Positions 32,342-39,236 of a DNA stretch of 64,000 bases are shown here, piece after piece. This DNA is from Streptomyces antibioticus (GTDB lineage Bacteria > Actinomycetota > Actinomycetes > Streptomycetales > Streptomycetaceae): the NCBI RefSeq assembly GCF_001514065.1, contig NZ_KQ948426.1, positions 372,001 through 436,000 on the forward strand. The letters are read 5' to 3'. The position numbers were made by a program, and so were the translations under genes. The notes under the pieces were generated by a model. The model was not told the origin of the DNA. It made no database searches and saw only the letters and a program-made list of their open reading frames with translations. The number at the start of each line of letters is the position of its first letter. Within the stretch, counting starts at the first letter, position 1.

Positions 32342-33793
32342 ATGCCCACCCCCTTCGTAGGCCGCGAAACCGAGCTGGCTCTCCTCCGTAAACGCCTCGA
32401 TCGCGTCACCGCCGACGGAGCGGGCACAGCGGTCGCCATCAGAGGACGTCGTCAGGTCGGTAAGTCCCGGCTCGTGCAGGAGTTCTGCGACCGTGCGGGC
32501 CGGCCGTACGTCTTCTTCACCGCGACCAAGGGCGCCTCGCCAGTGGAGGGCATCGCCGACCTCATGGCGGAACTGCGTGAGTCCTCGCTCCCCGCCGACC
32601 CGGCGCTCGTCCCCCGGACAGCCCCCACCAACTGGCCGGACGCCCTCCGCTCCCTCGCCGCCCTGCTGCCGGACTCTCCCAGCATTGTCGTGCTCGACGA
32701 ACTGCCCTGGCTTGCCGAGCAGGATCCCGTGTTCGGCGGCGCGCTGCAGACCGCGTGGGACCGGCTGCTGTCCGGCCGTCCTGTGCTGCTGCTCCTGCTC
32801 GGCAGCGATCTACACATGATGGAACGGTTCACGGCGTACGACCGCCCCTTCTACGGTCGAGCCGACAGCTTCGTCCTCGGCCCGTTGAATCCGGCGGAAA
32901 CGGGCGACGCGCTGGGTCTGGACGCGGCCGACGCCCTCGACGCGCACCTCGTCTCCGGCGGCCTTCCTGGCATTTTGCGCGCCTGGCCGCACAGCACCCC
33001 GGCGCTCGATTTCATCAAGTCCGAATGCGCCGACCCGGCCTCACCGCTCTTCGGCGTACCGGAGGCCGCATTGATGGCCGAGTTCCCGGCACCCGATCAG
33101 GCCCGCCGCGTCCTGGAGGCGGTGGGCAGCGGCGACCGAACGCACGCCAACATCGCGGCGACGGCGGGTAGCCAGAGCGGCGCGCTGCCGTCGGGGATAT
33201 TGTCCCCCCTGCTGCGCCGGCTCACCGAGGAGAAGCGGGTCCTCGCCTCGGACGCCCCCCTGTCCACCAAGCCTGGCAAACCCGCCCTCTACCGGGTCGC
33301 TGACAGCAATCTGCGCCTTTATCTGGCTGCCACACGCTCCGCGCAAGAACTGTCCAGACGCGGTCGCCCCGAAGCCGCGTACCGCGTGGTCGAACGGCGC
33401 TGGGCGGCCTGGCGGGGCCGCGCCGTCGAACCTCTGATCCGGCAGGCACTGGAACTCGCCGCCGCGTCCGGGGACTTCCCCTGGCCCGACACTGAGGTCG
33501 TCGGCGGCTGGTGGAACCGGCAGTTCGCACCGGAGATCGACCTCATTGGCGCCGACCGCGCCCCCGTCGCCGGGGCCGTGTTCTTCGCGGGCTCCGTGAA
33601 ATGGCTGGCCACGCCTTTCGACCAGGCAGACCTGACCGCCCTGGCCCAAGGCGCCTCGGAGATCCCTGGTTTCACGTTCAGCATCGCCGACTTGGCCGTC
33701 GTATCCCTGTCCGGCACGACGTCTGCGGTGAACGCCAGAAACATCGGACTGGCGTGGGGACCACGGGATGTGGTCTCCGCCTGGCAGTCCTAG
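32342..33793 (+). CDS. AAA ATPase with DUF234 nuclease-like C terminus (archaeal-type ATPase family)
   Basis: 483-aa protein. N-terminal P-loop ATPase: MPTPFVGRETELALLRKRLD, Walker A IRGRRQVGKSRLVQEF (about residues 33-48), Walker B SIVVLDELPWLAEQD. A winged-helix-like segment lies in the middle. The C terminus matches DUF234, a degenerate PD-(D/E)xK nuclease-like domain (AAWRGRAVEPLIRQALELAA, RQFAPEIDLIGADR, FAGSVKWLATPF). This family is widespread in archaea and patchy in bacteria, often near toxin-antitoxin and defence genes; its function is unresolved. It marks the left edge of the accessory region and is preceded by an elaborate palindromic operator. Confidence 0.88.
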   Translation: MPTPFVGRETELALLRKRLDRVTADGAGTAVAIRGRRQVGKSRLVQEFCDRAGRPYVFFTATKGASPVEGIADLMAELRESSLPADPALVPRTAPTNWPDALRSLAALLPDSPSIVVLDELPWLAEQDPVFGGALQTAWDRLLSGRPVLLLLLGSDLHMMERFTAYDRPFYGRADSFVLGPLNPAETGDALGLDAADALDAHLVSGGLPGILRAWPHSTPALDFIKSECADPASPLFGVPEAALMAEFPAPDQARRVLEAVGSGDRTHANIAATAGSQSGALPSGILSPLLRRLTEEKRVLASDAPLSTKPGKPALYRVADSNLRLYLAATRSAQELSRRGRPEAAYRVVERRWAAWRGRAVEPLIRQALELAAASGDFPWPDTEVVGGWWNRQFAPEIDLIGADRAPVAGAVFFAGSVKWLATPFDQADLTALAQGASEIPGFTFSIADLAVVSLSGTTSAVNARNIGLAWGPRDVVSAWQS

Positions 33794-33864
33794 CGCCCGG
33801 GACGGGGCTCCTCGGCGTTCCGGTCCTGGTTCATAAGTGTCGGCGAAACCGGGGCCGGGCAAAG

Positions 33865-34341
33865 GTGGGTTACCGCTTCCTCACTCTCTGCCAGACCCTC
33901 GCCACCGCACTGGTCAGCGCGGCCCTGCTCCTCTTCGTCGGCTACCAGAAGTGGGATGTGGCACCGGACACCGCGCGCGGCGGAGTGATCGGGTTACTCA
34001 CGCGCGGTCTCCTGCCACAGGCCAGAACACCGGCACGACCCGTCCGAGCCCGCCGCCAGGCAGCCAACCCGCCGAGCGTCCCCGGACAAGCCACCCCTGC
34101 GCAAACGCCTCCCCGCCGTACCCCAACCCTCATACCCCCACCCCGCCCTCCTCCAGACCGCCGTCGACGTCCTCGCCGGCCTCCGCCGCCGCGACCCCCG
34201 CCTCCCGTCCGTCCCCCGGCGCCACCGGCCCCGCAGCCCAGGCATTCCTTCCAGATCTGCGACGGCTGCAACCGCGCATTCCGCGCCCCCGAACCCGGGC
34301 GCTGCCGCGACTGCCGTACCGATCTCCTGGAGGCCACCTAG
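33865..34341 (+). pseudogene. Membrane-anchored Pro-rich zinc-ribbon protein, probably frameshifted
   Basis: From GTG 33865 one frame gives a transmembrane helix (FLTLCQTLATALVSAALLLF), then a Pro/Arg-rich stretch, and ends in a zinc ribbon ICDGCNRAFRAPEPGRCRDC. The Pro-rich middle is suspicious: about 34120-34240 reads much more like protein in another frame (PHPALLQTAVDVLAGLRRRD). Two compensating frameshifts, or fusion of two remnants, would explain this. No good ribosome-binding site is present. It could still be a genuine Pro-rich protein, so the pseudogene call is tentative. Confidence 0.4.
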
Positions 34342-34396
34342 CATGGTCGTCACGAATCCTTAGGACGGCACGGCGGAGTACACGAGGGGCAGGGGC

Positions 34397-35152
34397 GTGC
34401 TGAAGATCTTCCTCTGTCATTCGTCGGGGGACAAAGAAGACGTACGGCGCCTGCGGACACAGCTGCTGTCCGCGGGCTTCCAGCCCTGGCTCGACGAGGA
34501 GGACATCCTCCCGGGCCAGGACTGGGACCGTGAGATCCGCCGTGCGATCCGCGCCTCCGACCTGGTCCTGGTCTGCCTGTCACGGGCTTCGGTCACCAAG
34601 ACCGGATACGTGCAGAAGGAGATCCGCATCGTCCTCGACGAGGCCGACCACCAGCCCGAGGGCACGATCTACGTCATCCCGGCCCGTCTGGAGAACTGCG
34701 AGGTCCCGGAGCGGTTGCAGCGCTGGCACCGGGTGGACCTCTTCCGGGAGGACGGCTTCGGCCGACTGCTGCGGTCGCTGGCACTGGTCGGCGGCACTGA
34801 CGTCGGCGTCCGCTACGACGGTGTCTACGCAACGCCGGCGACGGCCAGGGGGTACACGCAGTTCCTCAGGTTCTACCCGGACGGCAGCGTGCTGAATGCG
34901 ACGACCAGCGGGTCCGCCGAGCAGATCATCAAGTGGTTCAACCGGGCACATCCGGATCTGGGGACGGGGCCGTATGAGATCGTCGGCGACCGCCTCACCC
35001 TTGCGACCACGGCCTCCTACGGCACCATCGAACGCGAAGGCACCATCCACGAAGAGGGCGCGGAACTCCACCTCCACACCCTCAGCCGCATCAACGGCCA
35101 CCAGTCCGACGGCGTCTGGCGATTCGTCCCGGTCCAGCTCGGGGTCTCGTAA
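34397..35152 (+). CDS. TIR-domain protein with C-terminal beta-rich domain
   Basis: 251-aa protein starting at GTG 34397. Residues 1-130 are a bacterial TIR domain: box 1 KIFLCHSSGDKEDV, box 2 AGFQPWLDEEDILPGQDWDR, and YVQKEI with a candidate catalytic Glu at 75. Bacterial TIR domains commonly hydrolyse NAD+ or make cyclic ADP-ribose signals in antiphage defence. Residues about 135-251 (DGVYATPATARGYTQFLRFY, PYEIVGDRLTLATTASYGTI, DGVWRFVPVQ) look like a small lipocalin-like beta barrel of unknown role, perhaps the sensor. It lies in the accessory region after the DUF234 ATPase; partners are not obvious, so it may act alone. Confidence 0.87.
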   Translation: MLKIFLCHSSGDKEDVRRLRTQLLSAGFQPWLDEEDILPGQDWDREIRRAIRASDLVLVCLSRASVTKTGYVQKEIRIVLDEADHQPEGTIYVIPARLENCEVPERLQRWHRVDLFREDGFGRLLRSLALVGGTDVGVRYDGVYATPATARGYTQFLRFYPDGSVLNATTSGSAEQIIKWFNRAHPDLGTGPYEIVGDRLTLATTASYGTIEREGTIHEEGAELHLHTLSRINGHQSDGVWRFVPVQLGVS

Positions 35153-35227
35153 AACTTTCCGCCTGACGGTGATCAAGTTGTGGGCAGAGGGCGGAACTTG
35201 CCACGAAACATACGTATGGTTTGCGCC

Positions 35228-35692
35228 ATGGCAGTACCTGGGATCATCCCGATCGCCTACGAGCCGCACGGCCGTACCGAGGCCATCGGGCTTTACGCGG
35301 AAGGGCAGTTCCTGGGGTCGGTCACCTACGCCTTCCCCAAGGGCTTCCGGCCCGACGACGGCTGGGAGGCGCAGAAGCGCCTCTACTCCGTGCTGCACAC
35401 CTTCGACGCGGAGGGCAACTACCGCGACTCGGAGATCTGGTGCGCCGGGACCTGGGCCGAGCAGCAGCGGGACGCCTCCGTGCTCGCGCGCGCCCGCGCC
35501 CATCTGGCGACCCGGCTGCGGAGCCTGCCCCGGCGGACGTACACCGACATCGCGGTACGGCCCTTCGAACTCGTCGTGGACGGCGTGCTGTTCGGGCTCG
35601 TCACCGGGGAGGAGGACGGGGAGGGGTGGGCCGAGCTGTATCCGGACCGGCTGGGCTTCGGGCCGCCCTGGGACGGGAGTTATGACACATGA
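35228..35692 (+). CDS. Conserved hypothetical protein
   Basis: 154-aa soluble protein without signal peptide or membrane helix (MAVPGIIPIAYEPHGRTEAI, LFGLVTGEEDGEGWAELYPD). Predicted alternating strands and one Ala/Arg-rich helix (VLARARAHLATRLRSLPRRT). No known family recognised. TATGGT sits seven bases before the ATG, so the transcript may be leaderless. It follows the TIR gene by 75 bases; whether they work together is unknown. Confidence 0.75.
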   Translation: MAVPGIIPIAYEPHGRTEAIGLYAEGQFLGSVTYAFPKGFRPDDGWEAQKRLYSVLHTFDAEGNYRDSEIWCAGTWAEQQRDASVLARARAHLATRLRSLPRRTYTDIAVRPFELVVDGVLFGLVTGEEDGEGWAELYPDRLGFGPPWDGSYDT

Positions 35693-35778
35693 CGCACGCG
35701 CGTCCCTCACTTGATCTAGGCAGGGGCCCGGGCAAGGCGCTATACATGCCCGAAGATCACTAGTGGGGGGTTTCATCC

Positions 35779-36144
35779 ATGGCACTTTTCGGCAACGCGC
35801 ACACCATCGACCCGGGCCAGGCGGCCTCGGACTTCGCCAAGCTGCTGGGCTCCGGCGAGGGTGTGCAGGCGGCGTACCAGCTGGTGCGTGACGTCATCCT
35901 GTTCACCGACCGGCGGCTGATCCTGATCGACAAGCAGGGCATCACCGGCAAGAAGGTCGAGTACCACTCCATCCCGTACCGCAGCATCACGCACTTCGCG
36001 GTGGAGACGGCCGGCACCTTCGACCTCGACGCCGAGCTGAAGGTCTGGGTCTCGGGCCAGTCGCTGCCGTTCCAGAAGACGTTCACCAAGGGCGTCGACA
36101 TCTACGAGGTGCAGGCGATCCTCACGCAGCACGTGGCCCGCTGA
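35779..36144 (+). CDS. Bacterial PH-domain protein
   Basis: 121-aa protein consisting of one bacterial pleckstrin-homology domain (AYQLVRDVILFTDRRLILID, KKVEYHSIPYRSITHFAVET, FTKGVDIYEVQAILTQHVAR). It is of the YvbH/bPH type that oligomerises and is often envelope-stress associated. GGGGGG precedes the ATG. A strong terminator follows directly. Confidence 0.88.
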   Translation: MALFGNAHTIDPGQAASDFAKLLGSGEGVQAAYQLVRDVILFTDRRLILIDKQGITGKKVEYHSIPYRSITHFAVETAGTFDLDAELKVWVSGQSLPFQKTFTKGVDIYEVQAILTQHVAR

Positions 36145-36165
36145 CGCGGGACGTGAACAACGGAT

Positions 36166-36204
36166 GAAGGGGCCCGGAACCGTATGACGATTCCGGGCCC
36201 CTTC
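36166..36204. terminator. Bidirectional terminator
   Basis: GAAGGGGCCCGGAA (36166-36179) and TTCCGGGCCCCTTC (36191-36204), a perfect 14-bp stem with an 11-base loop, between the PH-domain gene and the convergent small-peptide gene. Confidence 0.85.
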
Positions 36205-36222
36205 TCATGGTCGCCGTGCGGA

Positions 36223-36360
36223 CTAGGACCAGCCCGGGTCGTGGACCGTCGCCGTCGCCACGGTGGTCGTCTGCGTGTCGGCACCGGAGTCGCTCGCGCC
36301 GAGGACGGCGATCAGGGCGGCGGCGGTGACGGCGACGAGCGTGGCGAGCGTGCGGCGCAT
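36223..36360 (-). CDS. Small secreted peptide precursor (45 aa) next to TrmB/LuxR-type regulator
   Basis: 45-aa frame: basic MRRT, hydrophobic LATLVAVTAAALIAVLGAS, then SGADTQTTTVATATVHDPGW and a final S. GGGGGAACC lies at good spacing before ATG 36360. The signal sequence would leave roughly a 20-22-residue extracellular peptide ending HDPGWS. The gene is divergent from the LuxR-type regulator at 36775 and convergent with the PH-domain gene. It parallels the regulator-peptide pair at 5.6-7.2 kb, which makes a signalling role worth testing, but this is inference. Confidence 0.72.
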   Translation of the reverse strand: MRRTLATLVAVTAAALIAVLGASDSGADTQTTTVATATVHDPGWS

Positions 36361-36774
36361 TTGGTTCCCCCAAGTAGTGGCGTTTTAGCGTGAGTTGGGC
36401 CGTTCCGGGCGGTTCGGCGTGACTCCATACTGGGGTTCGAGTGATCCTCGAGTCGCGTGTTTTCCGTGGCACGAAACGATCTGGCACATGTGTGCCAGCG
36501 AGCGGTCCGGACGGCCGGAGGCGGGGGCACGGGATCTTCACACTCGTGCGAGGTGATCTTGGGAAGCGGCCACGAGCATGATCACGTCACGCTGCTGACC
36601 TGCGCGTCCGCTCCATGGACGGGCTTGTGGTGAGACCCCGTCCGGCGGCACAATCCCTCCGCATGACTTGACCCACGGAGTGGCCGCGCCGGGGCTGGGA
36701 CGGGCCCGTCCCCCATGTGCCGCCAGCGTTGTCGGGACCCGCCGCCCTCCGTGACACGAAGCTGGGGGGCTTGC
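36361..36774. promoter_or_regulatory. Divergent control region between secreted peptide and LuxR-type regulator
   Basis: About 410 bases with no credible gene. It holds an inverted repeat at 36481-36498 and GATC-containing near-palindromes around 36440-36460. No standard promoter hexamers could be assigned with confidence. Confidence 0.45.
36481..36498. promoter_or_regulatory. Inverted repeat CTGGCACA-TG-TGTGCCAG, candidate operator
   Basis: A perfect 8-bp inverted repeat with a 2-bp spacer. The half-site TGGCACA also occurs in inverted orientation in the divergent promoter of the biosynthetic operons (51402-51410 and 51464-51472), suggesting a shared regulator. Confidence 0.55.
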
Positions 36775-37758
36775 GTGCTGGTTTCTCTCGGACTGACCGA
36801 GCAGTCCGACCGTCTGTATCGGGCCATTCTCAGACGGCCGGATCTGGCCGTCGCGGAGGCCGCGAACGAACTCGGTGTCACCGAGGAGAAGGTGCGCGAG
36901 GAGCTGGAGGAACTCACCCGTCTCTCCCTTCTCACCCCCACCTGGCGCCGGGACGGCCGGCTGCGCGTGGTCGCCCCGAAGGCGGCGCTCGACTCCCTGC
37001 TCGCCCATCAGCAGGCCGAGATCGTCGAGCGGCAGCGCGCCCTCGCCGAGAGCCAGGCCGCTGCCGACGCCCTCCTGACCCAGTACGCCGAGCTGCACCC
37101 GGAGGAGCCCGAGCAAGGGGCGGAACGATTCCTCGGCGTCGAGGCGGTGCGCGCCAAGATCACCGAGCTGACCGCCGACGTCCGCACGGAGATCATCAGC
37201 TTCCACCCCGGCGGCCCTCAGCCCGCGGCCCAGTTCGAGGCCAGCGAGCCGATCACCACCGGGCTCCTCGACCGCGGGGTCAAGGTCAAGGGCGTCTATC
37301 AGGACTCGCTCCGCAACGACCCGGTCAGCGTCGAACACGCCCGCTGGCTCACCGAGAACAGCGGCGAGTTGCGCACCGTCCCCTCGCTGCCGATGCGGAT
37401 GATCATCCTGGACCGGCAGAAGGCCCTGGTGCCGATCGACCCCGCCGACAGCTCCCTGGGCGCCGTCCTGCTGCGCGAACCGGGGGCCGTGGCCGCCTTC
37501 TGCGCCCTCTTCGACGCCGTGTGGGCGACGGCCACCCCCTTCGGCGAACCGGCCCGCCGCAGCCTCGACGACCCCGGCTCGCAGCCCCGCGAGCTGCTCC
37601 GCCTCCTCGCCCAGGGCTACACCGACGAGGCCGCCGCCCGCCGCCTCGGCATCTCGCTGCGCAGCGAACGGCGCCTGATCTCGGAGCTGATGGAGAAGCT
37701 CGACGCGCAGAGCCGCTTCCAGCTGGGGCAGCGGGCCGTCGAACACGGCCTCTTGTAG
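36775..37758 (+). CDS. TrmB-like / LuxR-type HTH transcriptional regulator
   Basis: 327-aa regulator. The N-terminal winged helix resembles TrmB (LYRAILRRPDLAVAEAANEL, KVREELEELTRLSLL). The middle has a phospholipase-D-like sensor region (RTEIISFHPGGPQPAAQFEA, RMIILDRQKALVPIDPADSS). The C terminus is a LuxR-type HTH (LLRLLAQGYTDEAAARRLGI, RLISELMEKLDAQSRFQLGQ). This architecture is common among Streptomyces orphan regulators. GTG 36775 has GGGGGG at good spacing. It lies tail-to-tail with the last gene of the biosynthetic operon, 7 bases apart, and is the best candidate for the cluster's pathway regulator. Confidence 0.88.
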   Translation: MLVSLGLTEQSDRLYRAILRRPDLAVAEAANELGVTEEKVREELEELTRLSLLTPTWRRDGRLRVVAPKAALDSLLAHQQAEIVERQRALAESQAAADALLTQYAELHPEEPEQGAERFLGVEAVRAKITELTADVRTEIISFHPGGPQPAAQFEASEPITTGLLDRGVKVKGVYQDSLRNDPVSVEHARWLTENSGELRTVPSLPMRMIILDRQKALVPIDPADSSLGAVLLREPGAVAAFCALFDAVWATATPFGEPARRSLDDPGSQPRELLRLLAQGYTDEAAARRLGISLRSERRLISELMEKLDAQSRFQLGQRAVEHGLL

Positions 37759-37765
37759 GGGGACT

Positions 37766-38245
37766 TCAGCAGGCGCAGGCGATTCCGCTGACCGGTGCCG
37801 TCAGCGGGTCGACCGCCTGCCGGCGGATGCCGGCCGCGTCCTCGACCTCGAAGCCCTCGCGGGACCAGTACTCGAAGCCGCCCAGCATCTCCTTGACCGG
37901 GTGGCCGAGCCCGGCGAAGGCGTACGCGGCCCGGGTGGCCCCGTTGCAGCCGGGCCCCCAGCAGTAGGTGACGACCAGCGCCCCGGACGGCACCAACTCG
38001 GTCGCCCGTTCGGCGATTTCGTCCGTCGGCAGATGGACGGCCCCGGGGATGTGCCCCTGCTCCCACGCATCGGTGCTGCGCGTGTCGATCAGCACGAACC
38101 CCTTGGCGCCCGACTCGATGTCGGCGTGCACGTCGGAGGCGTCCGCCTCGAAGGACAGCCGCCCGCGGAAGTGGGCGAGCGCCTCGGCGGGGTCAGCGGC
38201 GGGGACGCGCAGCACCTTCGAGGGGGCGGTGGTGGTCGTGGTCAT
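37766..38245 (-). CDS. Rhodanese-like sulfurtransferase
   Basis: 159-aa single-domain rhodanese: FVLIDTRSTDAWEQGHIPGA, VVTYCWGPGCNGATRAAYAF (active-site loop with Cys), GHPVKEMLGGFEYWSREGF. It has a C-terminal ACAC tail. It could deliver sulfane sulfur or act as a phosphatase-like or sensor domain. It is the last gene of the leftward biosynthetic operon and its start lies 53 bp inside the upstream permease gene. AAGGAGAAG precedes the ATG. Confidence 0.88.
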   Translation of the reverse strand: MTTTTTAPSKVLRVPAADPAEALAHFRGRLSFEADASDVHADIESGAKGFVLIDTRSTDAWEQGHIPGAVHLPTDEIAERATELVPSGALVVTYCWGPGCNGATRAAYAFAGLGHPVKEMLGGFEYWSREGFEVEDAAGIRRQAVDPLTAPVSGIACAC

Positions 38246-39236
38246 GGGGCTTCTTCTCCTTGGGACGGTTCGTGAGGTGGCGTACGGCGGCTACGGCGAC
38301 GACCGCGAGGATCGCCGCGGTCGCGCTGCCGGGCAGCAGGAGCAGGACGGCGGCGGTGCCGCCCCCGAGATGGGCGAGGGTGAGGGTGACGAGGGCGAGG
38401 GTGGCGGCGGTGGCGGTGCCCTGGGCCTGCGGGCGGCCGGTCAGTTCGTGCCAACGGGCGCCGGTGGACTGGAGGTTGGTGCGGCAGTAGAGGGCGAGGA
38501 CGAGGGCGCTCAGCAGGGCGAGGGGGGCGAGGGGGAGGTCGGCGAGGGGAGCGGGCGGTCGCAGGAGTACGGCGTACAGGGCGGCGGCGGCCGTGACGCC
38601 GAGCAGCGTTCCGGCCAGGCCCGCCCGTCGGGGCGCCGAGCCTTCGATGTGCGGACCCGCCCGCCCGGGCACCGCGCCTTCGATGTGCAGACCCGACCGC
38701 CCGGGCACCGCGCCTTCGATGCCGACCCAGCCGAAGAGCAGCGGGAGCAGCACCCACCAGGAGGCGGTGGTGTCGGGGGCCCCGCCCAGCGCCCACCATC
38801 CCCCGGCGGCCGCCAGCACGGCCGCCAGCCGCAGCCGCCGTACCGGCGTCGACAGCGGGCGGGGGCGGTAGGTGGCCCAGGTGGCGGCGGCCAGCAGGAC
38901 GGCGACCGACCAGCCGTACGCGTCACCCCCCAGCCGGGCCGCGAACTCCCCGGCCGTCAGGGCGACCGCGGCCTGCCCGGTGGCGAACCCGGCGAAGTAC
39001 AGCCCGGTGACGGTCCGGGCGGCCCGGAACCCCAGCCGCCGCCGCACGAACCCGACGGCCCCGCCTCGGGCGGTGCCGCCCGCGCGGGCGACGAGCAGAC
39101 ACCAGAGGGCCACCACGAGCGCGACCACCGCGGAGTGTCCGACCGGCACGGGGGCGAGGGCGGAGGGCAGCAGCAGGGCGCCCGCGCCGAGGACGGCGGC
39201 GAGGGTGCGGACCGTGGCCGCCGTCACGTCCCTCAT
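38193..39236 (-). CDS. APC-like permease / multi-spanning transporter
   Basis: 347-aa membrane protein with nine to ten hydrophobic segments (AAVLGAGALLLPSALAPVPV, SAVVALVVALWCLLVARAGG, FAGFATGQAAVALTAG, TGTLLGVTAA...). It resembles short amino-acid permeases of the APC superfamily. A loop near the middle contains three copies of a 12-residue unit (IEGAVPGRSGLH, IEGAVPGRAGPH, IEGSAPRRAGLA). The tail is His/Asp-rich (KKPHDHDHHRPL). Its start overlaps the MetRS-like stop by ATGA, so it is cotranslated with the biosynthetic genes and may export the product or import a precursor. Confidence 0.82.
   Translation of the reverse strand: MRDVTAATVRTLAAVLGAGALLLPSALAPVPVGHSAVVALVVALWCLLVARAGGTARGGAVGFVRRRLGFRAARTVTGLYFAGFATGQAAVALTAGEFAARLGGDAYGWSVAVLLAAATWATYRPRPLSTPVRRLRLAAVLAAAGGWWALGGAPDTTASWWVLLPLLFGWVGIEGAVPGRSGLHIEGAVPGRAGPHIEGSAPRRAGLAGTLLGVTAAAALYAVLLRPPAPLADLPLAPLALLSALVLALYCRTNLQSTGARWHELTGRPQAQGTATAATLALVTLTLAHLGGGTAAVLLLLPGSATAAILAVVAVAAVRHLTNRPKEKKPHDHDHHRPLEGAARPRR
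38641..38722. repeat. 36-bp tandem repeat inside the permease gene
   Basis: Units beginning CCTTCGATGT start at 38641, 38677 and 38713 (third partial). They encode the 12-residue loop repeats of the permease and keep the reading frame. Likely prone to copy-number change. Confidence 0.75.
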
